This document shows positions 34,378-42,678 of a stretch of 64,000 nt of DNA, piece by piece (within the stretch, counting starts at the first letter, position 1; each line of letters begins with the position of its first letter). The stretch covers positions 23,499 to 87,498 of the forward strand of contig NZ_SWJZ01000041.1 of the NCBI RefSeq assembly GCF_005144475.1, given 5' to 3'. The position numbers and the translations under genes are program-made. The stretch comes from Rhodobacter capsulatus (GTDB lineage: Bacteria; Pseudomonadota; Alphaproteobacteria; Rhodobacterales; Rhodobacteraceae). Below the pieces are notes generated by a model, which was not told where the DNA came from, ran no database searches, and saw nothing but the letters and a program-made list of their open reading frames with translations.

Positions 34378-36335
34378 GCCGGGGCCCCCTCCTGCGGGAC
34401 GGGCAGGGTGACGGTGAAGACCGTGCCGCCGCCCGCGCGGGGCGCATGCGACAGGCTGCCGTGATGCATCTCGATGATCGAGCGGCAGATGTTCAGCCCC
34501 ATCCCCATGCCTTCGGATTTGGTCGAGGTGAAGGGGTCGAACAAGCTGGCGGCGACGGTTCGCGAAATGCCGGGGCCGCGGTCCATCACCTCAAGCGTGA
34601 CCACGGCGCCCGCGCGGGCCAGGCGCACGGTCAGGTCATCGCCGGTGCGGGGGCCCTCGGCCATCGCCTCGACGCCGTTGCGGATCAGATTGACCAGAAC
34701 CTGCTCGATCAGGATGCGGTCGGCCTGCACCTCGGGGATGCGCCCCTCGATCAGCGAGGCGAGTTTCACCCGATGCTCGCGCGCGACGGGGGCGGTGATG
34801 CCAAGCGCCTCGGCCAGCACTTCGGACAGGTCAAGCGGCGCCAGCTGCGGCGTGCGCTTTTTCACGAAATCCTGCACCCGGCGGATGATCAGCCCGGCAC
34901 GCCGCGCCTGCGCCCCCATCTTTTCAAAGGCCTGCCGCAGCATCGTCAGGTTCGGCTCGGGCTGGTCGAACAGATTGAGCCCCCCGGCGGCATAAGAGGC
35001 GATGGCGGCCAGCGGCTGGTTCAGCTCATGCGCAAGGGTCGAGGCCATCTCGCCCAAGGTCACCAGCCGCCCGGTGCGGGCGAGGCTTTCATCCTGCGCG
35101 CGGGCCAGCCGTGCCGCCTGTTTCGCCTGGGTGATGTCGATCACCGAGCCCATCCAGCCGCGATGCTTGCCGCCCGCGTCGATCAGCGGCGCTTCAAAGA
35201 CCTGCACCTCGATTTCCGAGCCGTCCGAGCGGCGGAACCGGGTTTCAAAGGCCTGCGGCACCGGCTGGCCCTCGATCAATTGCCGTTGCCGGGCAAGGGT
35301 TTCTTCCAGGATGTCGGGCGCCCAATAGGGCATCGGCTGGGCACGGCCGACCAGATCCTCGGCGCTCAGGCCCACCAGCTTGCAAAAGGCGCCGTTCACG
35401 TAAAGGATGCGGCCGGACAGATCCTTGGCGCGCATCCCCACGGTCAGGCTTTCCTCCATCGCGCGGCGAAAGGCCATTTCGGCGCGCAGCCGGTCCTCGG
35501 CCATGCGGCGGCGCAGGGCGTTTCTGTGCAGCACCACCATCGCCAGCACCGCAAAGACCGAAAGCGCCCCGATCGCCGCCAGAAGCGCGGCATTGCCAAA
35601 GGCATCGGGGGCGTCATAGGCCATGATCTCCAGCGTCGTGCCGGCCAGCGGCGGATCGAAGCTGATGCCGTGCCGCGGCGCCTCGGCGGCGATCGGGCGG
35701 CGGGCGCGTTCGGCCAGCACCCCCGAGGTGTCGGAAATCCGCACCCCGTATTGTTCCGCGATCCACCAGGGCAGATGGCGTTCGAGCATCATCGGCAGCG
35801 ACACCGTCGCCACCACCACGCCCCCCGAGGCCGAGACCCGTTCCGCCAGCACCACCCGGCCATCGCGCACCGGCCCATAGACCGGCCGCGGCGGCAGCGC
35901 CCCCGAGGCGAGCAGCTGTTGCGCCAGCGCCGCCTCGGCCGCCCCCGGGCCCTCGGGCACGGCGGCGACCAGACGGCCGGTCGCATCATACCAGCGCAGG
36001 CCCAGCGTTTCCGGGTTCGCCGCCAGATGCAGCCGGGCCCGGGCCGACAAGGCCTGTTGCGTCGCCCCGGCGCTGGCATCCAGCGCCAGACGCACCAGCA
36101 CATCCTCGTCCACCGCCATCTGAAACCGCAGCGTCTGTTCGACCCAAAGCGCATCGGTGGCCAGTTTCGCCCGGGCGCGGGTGGCATCGGCCTGTCCGAC
36201 GGCGAACAGCAGCGCGCCGACCAGCGTCATCAGCGCGACGATCGCCACCAGCGGGATCAGCGCCAGAAGGTCCAGCTTGCGCGCCCCAAGAAGGCCCGGA
36301 ACGGTCCAGACCTCGGCCCCCGCGGGGCCGCCCAT
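34374..36335 (-). CDS. dctS: C4-dicarboxylate sensor histidine kinase DctS
   Basis: A 653-aa membrane kinase. Transmembrane helices at about 22-45 and 245-268 flank a periplasmic sensing domain. A PAS domain follows (about 290-405, with the PAC-like W-M-G-S-V-I-D-I-T), then the kinase core: H-box T-L-A-H-E-L-N-Q-P-L near 430, N-box N-L-I-R-N-G-V-E-A near 545, and the ATP-lid motifs D-R-G-P-G-I and G-M-G-M-G-L. It senses malate/succinate/fumarate and phosphorylates DctR. It is divergent from dctP. No strong ribosome site is seen before the chosen ATG, so the start is less certain. Confidence 0.94.
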   Translation of the reverse strand: MGGPAGAEVWTVPGLLGARKLDLLALIPLVAIVALMTLVGALLFAVGQADATRARAKLATDALWVEQTLRFQMAVDEDVLVRLALDASAGATQQALSARARLHLAANPETLGLRWYDATGRLVAAVPEGPGAAEAALAQQLLASGALPPRPVYGPVRDGRVVLAERVSASGGVVVATVSLPMMLERHLPWWIAEQYGVRISDTSGVLAERARRPIAAEAPRHGISFDPPLAGTTLEIMAYDAPDAFGNAALLAAIGALSVFAVLAMVVLHRNALRRRMAEDRLRAEMAFRRAMEESLTVGMRAKDLSGRILYVNGAFCKLVGLSAEDLVGRAQPMPYWAPDILEETLARQRQLIEGQPVPQAFETRFRRSDGSEIEVQVFEAPLIDAGGKHRGWMGSVIDITQAKQAARLARAQDESLARTGRLVTLGEMASTLAHELNQPLAAIASYAAGGLNLFDQPEPNLTMLRQAFEKMGAQARRAGLIIRRVQDFVKKRTPQLAPLDLSEVLAEALGITAPVAREHRVKLASLIEGRIPEVQADRILIEQVLVNLIRNGVEAMAEGPRTGDDLTVRLARAGAVVTLEVMDRGPGISRTVAASLFDPFTSTKSEGMGMGLNICRSIIEMHHGSLSHAPRAGGGTVFTVTLPVPQEGAPA

Positions 36336-36397
36336 GGTGTCGCGCGGCTTTGAAATGGCACATCCCTCCCTTTGGTTTGGTCATAACATGTCTTCCG

Positions 36398-36415
36398 ATT
36401 GCGGAAAGCCGCAAT
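36398..36415. promoter_or_regulatory. Palindrome in dctS-dctP intergenic region (candidate DctR site 1)
   Basis: ATTGCGG-AAAG-CCGCAAT has perfect 7-bp arms. It lies 71 bases before dctP and 62 bases before dctS, in the divergent promoter region. Confidence 0.5.
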
Positions 36416-36420
36416 AGCGT

Positions 36421-36439
36421 TGCGCAAGATTCTTGCGCA
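36421..36439. promoter_or_regulatory. Perfect 19-bp palindrome upstream of dctP (candidate DctR site 2)
   Basis: TGCGCAAGATTCTTGCGCA has two perfect 9-bp arms around one central base. It starts 5 bases after the first palindrome and shares the TTGCG half-motif with it. Adjacent paired sites fit cooperative binding by a FixJ-type regulator. Confidence 0.55.
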
Positions 36440-36486
36440 TGAAAGCCGCGTCCCGCCGTGGAGAGCGGGAACCGGAGGAGAATCAC

Positions 36487-37488
36487 ATGTTGACCCGTCG
36501 CATTCTGGGCGCCCTTGTCGGCGCCACCGCCCTCAGCCTTGCGCTGTCGGTCCCGGCTTTCGCCGAACCGATCGTGATCAAGTTCAGCCACGTCGTCGCC
36601 CCCGACACGCCCAAGGGCAAGGGCGCCGCGAAGTTCGAGGAACTGGCCGAGACATACACCAACGGCGCGGTGGACGTGGAAGTCTATCCGAACAGCCAGC
36701 TTTACAAGGACAAGGAAGAACTCGAGGCGCTGCAACTGGGCGCCGTGCAGATGCTGGCGCCCTCGTTCGCCAAATTCGGCCCGCTTGGCGTGCAGGATTT
36801 CGAGGTCTTCGACCTGCCCTACATCTTCAAGGACTACGAGGCGCTGCACACCGTCACGCAAGGCGACGTGGGCAAGATGCTTCTGGGCAAGCTCGAAGCC
36901 AAGGGCATCACCGGGCTGGCCTTCTGGGACAACGGCTTCAAGATCATGTCGGCGAACACGCCGATGGTCTCGCCCGATGATTTCCTCGGTCTGAAGATGC
37001 GGATCCAGTCCTCGAAGGTGCTTGAGGCCGAAATGAACGCGCTGGGCGCCGTGCCGCAGGTGATGGCCTTCAGCGAAGTCTATCAGGCGCTGCAGACGGG
37101 CGTTGTCGATGGCACCGAAAACCCGCCCTCGAACATGTTCACGCAAAAGATGAACGAGGTGCAAAAGCACGCCACCGTCTCGAACCACGGCTATCTGGGT
37201 TATGCGGTGATCGTGAACAAGCAGTTCTGGGACGGCCTGCCCGCCGATGTCCGCACCGGTCTGGAAAAGGCGATGGCGGAATCGACCGAATACGCGAACG
37301 GCATCGCCAAGGAAGAGAACGAAAAGGCCCTGCAGGCGATGAAAGACGCCGGCACGACCGAGTTCCACGAGCTGACCGCGGAAGAACGCGCCGCCTGGGA
37401 AGAGGTTCTGACCCCGGTGCATGACGAAATGGCCGAGCGGATCGGCGCCGAGACCATCGCCGCCGTGAAGGCCGCGACGGCGCAATAA
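36487..37488 (+). CDS. dctP: C4-dicarboxylate TRAP transporter substrate-binding protein DctP
   Basis: A 333-aa periplasmic binding protein for malate, succinate and fumarate. The start at 36487 follows GGAGGAG. A Sec signal (L-S-L-A-L-S-V-P-A-F-A) is cleaved before E-P-I-V-I-K-F-S-H-V, giving a mature protein of about 307 residues. DctP-family features are K-F-S-H-V-V-A near 29, the F-W-D-N-G-F-K near 148, and the carboxylate-binding Arg in L-K-M-R-I-Q-S-S near 172. The length equals that of the known R. capsulatus DctP, the founding TRAP binding protein. Confidence 0.98.
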   Translation: MLTRRILGALVGATALSLALSVPAFAEPIVIKFSHVVAPDTPKGKGAAKFEELAETYTNGAVDVEVYPNSQLYKDKEELEALQLGAVQMLAPSFAKFGPLGVQDFEVFDLPYIFKDYEALHTVTQGDVGKMLLGKLEAKGITGLAFWDNGFKIMSANTPMVSPDDFLGLKMRIQSSKVLEAEMNALGAVPQVMAFSEVYQALQTGVVDGTENPPSNMFTQKMNEVQKHATVSNHGYLGYAVIVNKQFWDGLPADVRTGLEKAMAESTEYANGIAKEENEKALQAMKDAGTTEFHELTAEERAAWEEVLTPVHDEMAERIGAETIAAVKAATAQ

Positions 37489-37495
37489 GACCTTC

Positions 37496-37519
37496 GGGCG
37501 GCTCCAAACGGGGCCGCCC
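37496..37519 (+). terminator. Stem-loop between dctP and dctQ
   Basis: GGGCGGC / GCCGCCC arms with a 10-base loop, followed by a pyrimidine run TTTCCCTTTCC. It begins 8 bases after the dctP stop and probably reduces read-through or stabilises the dctP mRNA, giving more DctP than DctQM. Confidence 0.7.
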
Positions 37520-37555
37520 TTTCCCTTTCCTTTCAAGACCTAAGCGGGGGCCGCC

Positions 37556-38239
37556 ATGCTGCGCATCCTCGACCGGGCCGAAGAGGTGCTGATTGCCGCG
37601 CTCATCGCGACGGCGACGGTGTTGATCTTCGTGTCGGTCACCCATCGTTTCACCCTTGGCTTCGTGGCCGATGGCGTCGGCTTCTTTCGCAGTCACGGCA
37701 TGGCCGGGGCCGCCGCGGCGACGAAAAGTCTTTATATGACGCTGCGCTCGATCAACCTCGTCTGGGCGCAGGAGCTGTGCATCATCCTGTTCGTCTGGAT
37801 GGCGAAATTCGGCGCGGCTTACGGCGTGCGTACCGGGATTCACGTCGGCATCGACGTGCTGATCAACCGGCTCGACGCGCCGAAACGCCGCTTCTTCATC
37901 CTGCTGGGGCTGGGCGCCGGGGCCTTGTTCACCGGCATCATCGCGACGCTGGGCGCGAATTTCGTGCATCACATGTACAGCGCCTCCTCGACCTCGCCCG
38001 ATCTCGAACTGCCGATGTGGCTGGTTTATCTGGCGATCCCGGCGGGGTCGTCGCTGATGTGCTTCCGCTTCCTGCAGGTGGCCTTTTCCTTCGCCCGCAC
38101 CGGCGAGCTGCCGCATCACGACCACGGCCATGTCGATGGCGTCGACACCGAGAACGAGGGCATCGATGCCGAGGGCGATGGCCTGCTGCATTCGCCGCTG
38201 ACGCCGCGCGACCTTGTCGAAAAACCGAAGGACAACTGA
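37556..38239 (+). CDS. dctQ: TRAP transporter small membrane subunit DctQ
   Basis: A 227-aa integral membrane protein with four hydrophobic helices (about 10-30, 75-95, 115-140, 155-175). The TRAP small-subunit pattern W-A-Q-E-L-C-I-I-L-F-V-W-M-A-K-F-G-A is near residue 62. The C-terminal tail is cytoplasmic and rich in His/Asp/Glu. It pairs with DctM to form the transport unit. One base separates its stop from the dctM ATG. The length matches R. capsulatus DctQ. Confidence 0.97.
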   Translation: MLRILDRAEEVLIAALIATATVLIFVSVTHRFTLGFVADGVGFFRSHGMAGAAAATKSLYMTLRSINLVWAQELCIILFVWMAKFGAAYGVRTGIHVGIDVLINRLDAPKRRFFILLGLGAGALFTGIIATLGANFVHHMYSASSTSPDLELPMWLVYLAIPAGSSLMCFRFLQVAFSFARTGELPHHDHGHVDGVDTENEGIDAEGDGLLHSPLTPRDLVEKPKDN

Positions 38240-38240
38240 C

Positions 38241-39563
38241 ATGAGCGCCCTTATCATCTTTGGTCTGCTCATCGCGCTGATGCTGACCGGCATGCCGATC
38301 TCGATCTCGCTTGGCCTGACGGTGCTGACGTTCCTGTTCACCATGACCGAGGTGCCGATCGACACGGTGGCGCTCAAGCTGTTCACCGGCATCGAGAAAT
38401 TCGAGATCATGGCGATCCCGTTCTTCATCCTGGCGGGGAACTTCCTGACCCATGGCGGGGTGGCGAAGCGGATGATCAACTTCGCCACCGCGATGGTCGG
38501 GCACTGGCACGGCGGCCTTGGCCTTGCGGGCGTGATCGCCTGCGCGCTGTTTGCTGCCGTCTCGGGCTCGTCGCCCGCCACCGTCGTCGCCATCGGCTCG
38601 GTGATCCTGCCCGCGATGGTCAATCAGGGCTTTCCGAAACAATTCGGCGCGGGCGTCATCACCACCTCGGGCGCCTTGGGCATTCTCATTCCGCCCTCGA
38701 TCGTGATGGTGATGTATGCCGTCGCCACCTCTGGGATGGTGGTGACGGGGCCGAATGGCGAAGCCGTCTCCTCGGCCTCGGTGGGCGAGCTGTTCATGGC
38801 GGGCGTCGTGCCCGGTCTGATGCTGGCCGGGTTCCTTGCCTTCACCACCTGGAACCGGGCGCGCAAATTCGGCTATCCGCGTCTGGCCAAGGCCAGCTTG
38901 CGCGAACGCTGGACCGCCTTCCGCGAGGCCGCCTGGGGGCTGATGCTGATCGTCGTCGTGATCGGCGGGATCTATGCGGGCGTCTTCACGCCGACCGAAG
39001 CCGCCGCGATGAGCGCCGTCTATGCCTTTGTCATCTCGGTCTTCGTCTATAAAGACCTGACGCTGCGCGACGTGCCGCGCGTGCTTTTGTCGTCCGCCAA
39101 CATGTCGGCGATGCTGCTTTACATCATCACCAACGCGGTGCTGTTCAGCTTCCTGATGGCACACGAAGGCATCCCGCAGGCGCTGGGCGAATGGATGGTC
39201 GACGCGGGCCTCTCGTGGTGGATGTTCCTGATCATCGTCAACGTGCTGCTGCTGATGGCGGGCAACTTCATGGAACCCTCGTCGATCGTGCTGATCATGG
39301 CGCCGATCCTGTTTCCGGTCGCGGTGCGGCTGGGCATCGACCCGGTGCATTTCGGCATCATGATCGTCGTCAACATGGAAGTCGGCATGTGTCACCCGCC
39401 GGTGGGGCTGAACCTTTACGTCGCCTCGGGCATCACCAAGATGGGCATCACCGAGCTGACGGTGGCGGTTTGGCCCTGGCTTCTGACGATGCTCGCCTTC
39501 CTGGTGCTGGTGACCTATGTCCCGGCGATAAGTCTCGCCTTGCCAAATCTGCTTGGCATGTAA
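38241..39563 (+). CDS. dctM: TRAP transporter large membrane subunit DctM
   Basis: A 440-aa permease of the ion-transporter superfamily that drives Na+/H+-coupled uptake of C4-dicarboxylates delivered by DctP. About a dozen hydrophobic segments are present, with the conserved G-M-P-I-S-I-S-L-G near residue 14, A-A-V-S-G-S-S-P-A-T near 105, G-A-L-G-I-L-I-P-P-S near 142, and the matching C-terminal repeat H-P-P-V-G-L-N-L near 385. The ATG one base after dctQ is used. A strong hairpin follows the stop. Confidence 0.98.
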   Translation: MSALIIFGLLIALMLTGMPISISLGLTVLTFLFTMTEVPIDTVALKLFTGIEKFEIMAIPFFILAGNFLTHGGVAKRMINFATAMVGHWHGGLGLAGVIACALFAAVSGSSPATVVAIGSVILPAMVNQGFPKQFGAGVITTSGALGILIPPSIVMVMYAVATSGMVVTGPNGEAVSSASVGELFMAGVVPGLMLAGFLAFTTWNRARKFGYPRLAKASLRERWTAFREAAWGLMLIVVVIGGIYAGVFTPTEAAAMSAVYAFVISVFVYKDLTLRDVPRVLLSSANMSAMLLYIITNAVLFSFLMAHEGIPQALGEWMVDAGLSWWMFLIIVNVLLLMAGNFMEPSSIVLIMAPILFPVAVRLGIDPVHFGIMIVVNMEVGMCHPPVGLNLYVASGITKMGITELTVAVWPWLLTMLAFLVLVTYVPAISLALPNLLGM

Positions 39564-39569
39564 GTTTCG

Positions 39570-39598
39570 CGCAGGGCCGGGGATTTCCCGGCCCTGCG
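39570..39598 (+). terminator. Hairpin terminator of dctPQM
   Basis: Perfect 12-bp arms CGCAGGGCCGGG / CCCGGCCCTGCG with a 5-base loop, starting 6 bases after the dctM stop. There is no T tract, so it may act with Rho or as a processing stop. Confidence 0.75.
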
Positions 39599-39665
39599 AC
39601 GTTCCGGGCCTTGGGCGCCCCGCGCGCCGCCCCTATCCTGATCCCTGTCCGTCCGAGAGGGGATC

Positions 39666-40922
39666 ATGGTCACCGCCCGCACCAGCCTTACCCATCCGTT
39701 GCAGATCGCCGAAGTTCCGGCCGGGCCCGGCCTGGGCCGGATCGGCATCACCTTTTGCCCCGGCAAGCACGACCGCGCCGCGATGTCGGGCGCCTGGGCG
39801 CGCGATCTGGGTCTTGATCTTGATGCCATCGCGGATTGGGGCGCGGCCCATGTGCTGACGCTGGTCGAGCCGCAGGAACTGGGCATGCTCAAGGTCCCCG
39901 ATCTGGGCAGGCAGGTCCGGGCGCGGGGGATGGACTGGCATCCCCTGCCGATTGCCGATTATTCCGTGCCCACCCCGGCCTTCGAGGCGCGCTGGCAGGC
40001 CGAGGGGCGGGTGATCCGCTCCGCCCTGCGCCATGGCGCCGATGTCGTCGTGCATTGCAAGGGCGGTCTGGGCCGGGCGGGGATGATCGCGGCGCGGCTG
40101 CTGGTGGAACTGGGTGCCGATCCGAAAACGGCGGTGAAAGCCGTGCGCAGCGCCCGGCCCGGCGCGATCGAGACGCCCGCGCAACTGGCGCTTGTGCGCG
40201 CGACGGTCCCGATCCAGGAACCGGCACGGGTCGATCCGGCGCAGATAACGCGCATCGGCGGGCGGCTCGGCTCGACCCCCGGCGGGATCTGGGCCGATGC
40301 GGCGGGCGGGCGCATCTACGTCAAGGAGCTGGAAAGCCCGGCGCAGGCGCAGAACGAATATCTGGCGGCGGCGCTTTATCGTCTGGCCGGGGCGCCGGTG
40401 CTGTCCTACCTGCCTTGCGCGGCCCCCGATCAGGTGGCGACGGTCTTCGTCGATCTGGAAAAATCCCGCCTGTCGCAGCTGAACGAGGCCGAGCGGGCGC
40501 AGGCCTGGCACTGGTTCGGCGTGCATTGCTGGCTGGCGAACTGGGATGCCGCCGGGTTTCAGGGCGACAATCAGGGCGTGATCGGCGGCGTGGTGACGAC
40601 GCTCGATGTCGGCGGCGCGCTCGAATTCCGGGCGCAGGGCGACCCCAAGGGCCGCGCCTTCGGCCCCGAAGTCCCCGAGGTCACGCGCCTGCGCGAAGAC
40701 CCGGACAACCCCTTTGCCCTGCAGCTTTTCGGGCCGATGCAGCCCGCGGCCCTGCGCGCCGCATTGACCGTGGTGATCGATCTGCCCGAGGCGGCGATCC
40801 GCAAGGTCGTGGCCCGCCACCACGGCCGCGATGCGCTGGCCGACACGCTTGTCGCCCGCAAGGCCGATCTGGCGCGTCAGCTGTTGCTGATCCCCGCAAG
40901 CGCCAGCAGCTGCGGTACCTGA
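39666..40922 (+). CDS. Dual-specificity phosphatase-like / kinase-fold-like fusion next to draG
   Basis: A 418-aa protein of two parts. Residues 1-185 form a dual-specificity/tyrosine-phosphatase-like domain with active-site loop H-C-K-G-G-L-G-R-A-G (Cys131, Arg137). Residues 195-410 resemble a kinase-fold family seen in bacterial and phage proteins: G-S-T-P-G-G at 202-207 (nucleotide loop), Lys220 in Y-V-K-E-L, N-E-Y-L-A-A-A-L-Y-R at 230-239, catalytic-like Asp293 (A-N-W-D), Asp301-Asn302, and Asp314 in D-V-G-G-A-L. The 3' end overlaps the convergent draG by 46 bases. Start follows GAGAGGGG. Cytoplasmic. Both activities are inferred from motifs. Confidence 0.6.
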   Translation: MVTARTSLTHPLQIAEVPAGPGLGRIGITFCPGKHDRAAMSGAWARDLGLDLDAIADWGAAHVLTLVEPQELGMLKVPDLGRQVRARGMDWHPLPIADYSVPTPAFEARWQAEGRVIRSALRHGADVVVHCKGGLGRAGMIAARLLVELGADPKTAVKAVRSARPGAIETPAQLALVRATVPIQEPARVDPAQITRIGGRLGSTPGGIWADAAGGRIYVKELESPAQAQNEYLAAALYRLAGAPVLSYLPCAAPDQVATVFVDLEKSRLSQLNEAERAQAWHWFGVHCWLANWDAAGFQGDNQGVIGGVVTTLDVGGALEFRAQGDPKGRAFGPEVPEVTRLREDPDNPFALQLFGPMQPAALRAALTVVIDLPEAAIRKVVARHHGRDALADTLVARKADLARQLLLIPASASSCGT

Positions 40923-41761
40923 AGGCGGATCTCGGCCGTCACCGCGGGGTCAAGCGCCGCCAGCCAGCGCGGCGGCAGCGCCGCCATCCCGCCGCGCGCC
41001 CCCGCCAGCATCCCCGCCAGCGCCCCCGTCGTATCGGCATCGCCGCCCTGATTGACGGTGCCGGTCAGCACCTCCTCGAAACTCTCCGATGAGAGCGTGT
41101 AATGCAGCACCGTCTGCAGCGTCTCGACCACGAAGGCCGAGGACCGGCCGCGATAGGGCACGAAGCGGAAATCGCGATGCGCCCCGATCAGCGCCTCGGC
41201 CTCCTGCGCGAGGACGGCGCCGCCCCCGCCCAGGATCAGCCCCTGCACCATCCGCACCAGCGCGACACAGGCGGCATCGGACAGCGGGTGATTGTGCGTC
41301 GCATGCGCCTGCGCCACGGTCCAGGCGGCGGCGCGTTCGGGATGGCCCAGCGTCGCCAGCGCCACCGGCAGCACCCGCATCGCCGCGCCATTGCCCGCGT
41401 CATCCTCGGCATAGGGGCCCTCGACCGTGCCTTGCTCCAGAAACCGCCGGATGCCGCGGCGACAGGTGTTGCCGACATCGGCCGGACCCGATTTCAGCCA
41501 GGCCGCAAAGCCGCAGCACAGATCCCGGGCGTCAAAGCCCTGCCGCGCGATCAGCGAGCGCCCCAGCACCAGCGCCATCTGCGTGTCATCGGTCACCGCG
41601 CCGGGCTTCAGCTTCAGCCAGCCGCCGCCGATGATTTCCCGGTGCTGGCCGTGCCGCGCGGCGATCTCGCGCGGGGTCAGGAATTCGACCGTCGCCCCCA
41701 GCGCATCGCCCAAGGCAAAGCCGAGAAAGGCCGCCATCGCCCGATCCTGCACATCGCCCAT
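40877..41761 (-). CDS. draG: Dinitrogenase reductase activating ADP-ribosylhydrolase DraG
   Basis: A 294-aa enzyme removing ADP-ribose from the NifH arginine, reactivating nitrogenase when light or energy returns. The binuclear-metal motifs of the ADP-ribosylhydrolase family are clear: T-D-D-T (57-60) and N-Q-G-G-D-A-D-T-T-G (237-246), with G-D-A-L-G-A near 18 and T-H-N-H-P near 155. It follows draT by 11 bases on the same strand, the usual draTG order. Its end overlaps the convergent fusion gene. Confidence 0.97.
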   Translation of the reverse strand: MGDVQDRAMAAFLGFALGDALGATVEFLTPREIAARHGQHREIIGGGWLKLKPGAVTDDTQMALVLGRSLIARQGFDARDLCCGFAAWLKSGPADVGNTCRRGIRRFLEQGTVEGPYAEDDAGNGAAMRVLPVALATLGHPERAAAWTVAQAHATHNHPLSDAACVALVRMVQGLILGGGGAVLAQEAEALIGAHRDFRFVPYRGRSSAFVVETLQTVLHYTLSSESFEEVLTGTVNQGGDADTTGALAGMLAGARGGMAALPPRWLAALDPAVTAEIRLQVPQLLALAGISNS

Positions 41762-41772
41762 CGCGCATCCCC

Positions 41773-42597
41773 CTAGATATCCTCGATACTGACCCGAAAC
41801 GCGCCGCCAAGCACCAGAAATTCACGCTCGCCCCGCAACAGATGCGAGGGCAGCAGGCCGGGAAAGAACAGCACCTTGGCCAGCGGCACCCGCGTCGTGA
41901 TGATCCGGTCGCCAAAACAATCCGCCACCTCGCGGTCGGACGAAAACGAGACAAGGTTGTTGAGCCGGATCACCGCCGCGCGCTTGTCGGGCTGTTCCAG
42001 GATGCCGTGCCGGTCCACCGCATTGATGCCGCGGTAAAGCGTGACATGGCTTTGCCCCGGATAGGCGAAGCGGGCAATCGCCCATTGGCAGAATTCGAAC
42101 AGCAGATCGAGCTGCACCAGGATCGCATTGTCATGAAAGCGGCTTTGCATCCGTTCCGCGACATAGGTCTGCCAGACCGGGCCGTCGATGTCGGCGATGA
42201 TCTCCTTGTGGAAACTGGGCAGGATGCCGAAGCGGCTTTCGACCCAGCCTTTCAGCACCGCGCCCTCGGGGCCGTTGCTGTCGAAGCCCCAGCCCTGCAC
42301 CAGCCGCAGAAAGGACGAGCGATAGCGCTTGCGGCTGCCCGGCGCGGCCTCGCGCTGCTCGGGGTCGATGCCGAACATCGCGACCATATAGGCCAGAAAG
42401 GCCTCGCCCGCCTCGGCCAGGGTCTCGGCCTGATCCAGCATGGCGAAGAGCGCCGGGTTCATTTCCCGCACCCCCCAGATGTGCAGCGGGATCGGCGCCG
42501 CGTTGAAGGCGGGGCTGGCCATGAAAGCCGAGGGCCGCCCGACAAGATTGGTCGAATGGCTGCTGCCGTGTCCGTTCTGCGCAAGGGTGTCATCCAT
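41773..42597 (-). CDS. draT: NAD+-dinitrogenase reductase ADP-ribosyltransferase DraT
   Basis: A 274-aa enzyme that ADP-ribosylates nitrogenase Fe protein in response to ammonium or darkness. The R-S-E-type transferase triad is visible: Arg189 in T-L-Y-R-G-I, the S-F-S-S strand at 217-220, and the E-x-E pair Glu257/Glu259 in R-G-E-R-E-F. The N-terminal N-L-V-G-R-P and I-W-G-V-R-E-M-N blocks are DraT-specific. No -24/-12 sigma-54 promoter is seen in the 81 bases upstream, so transcription may be independent of NtrC/NifA or start further upstream. Confidence 0.97.
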   Translation of the reverse strand: MDDTLAQNGHGSSHSTNLVGRPSAFMASPAFNAAPIPLHIWGVREMNPALFAMLDQAETLAEAGEAFLAYMVAMFGIDPEQREAAPGSRKRYRSSFLRLVQGWGFDSNGPEGAVLKGWVESRFGILPSFHKEIIADIDGPVWQTYVAERMQSRFHDNAILVQLDLLFEFCQWAIARFAYPGQSHVTLYRGINAVDRHGILEQPDKRAAVIRLNNLVSFSSDREVADCFGDRIITTRVPLAKVLFFPGLLPSHLLRGEREFLVLGGAFRVSIEDI

Positions 42598-42678
42598 CCC
42601 GGGATGATGCGGCCTCGCCCCGGGTCTGGGAAGGGTGCGTTTGCGCGCAGGCGCGGGCTGGCCCGTTTCCTGCCCGGC

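Noticed and set aside
42598..42678. Sigma-54 (-24/-12) promoter for draT
   Set aside because: No TGGC-N8-TTGC-like sequence is seen on the relevant strand in this gap.
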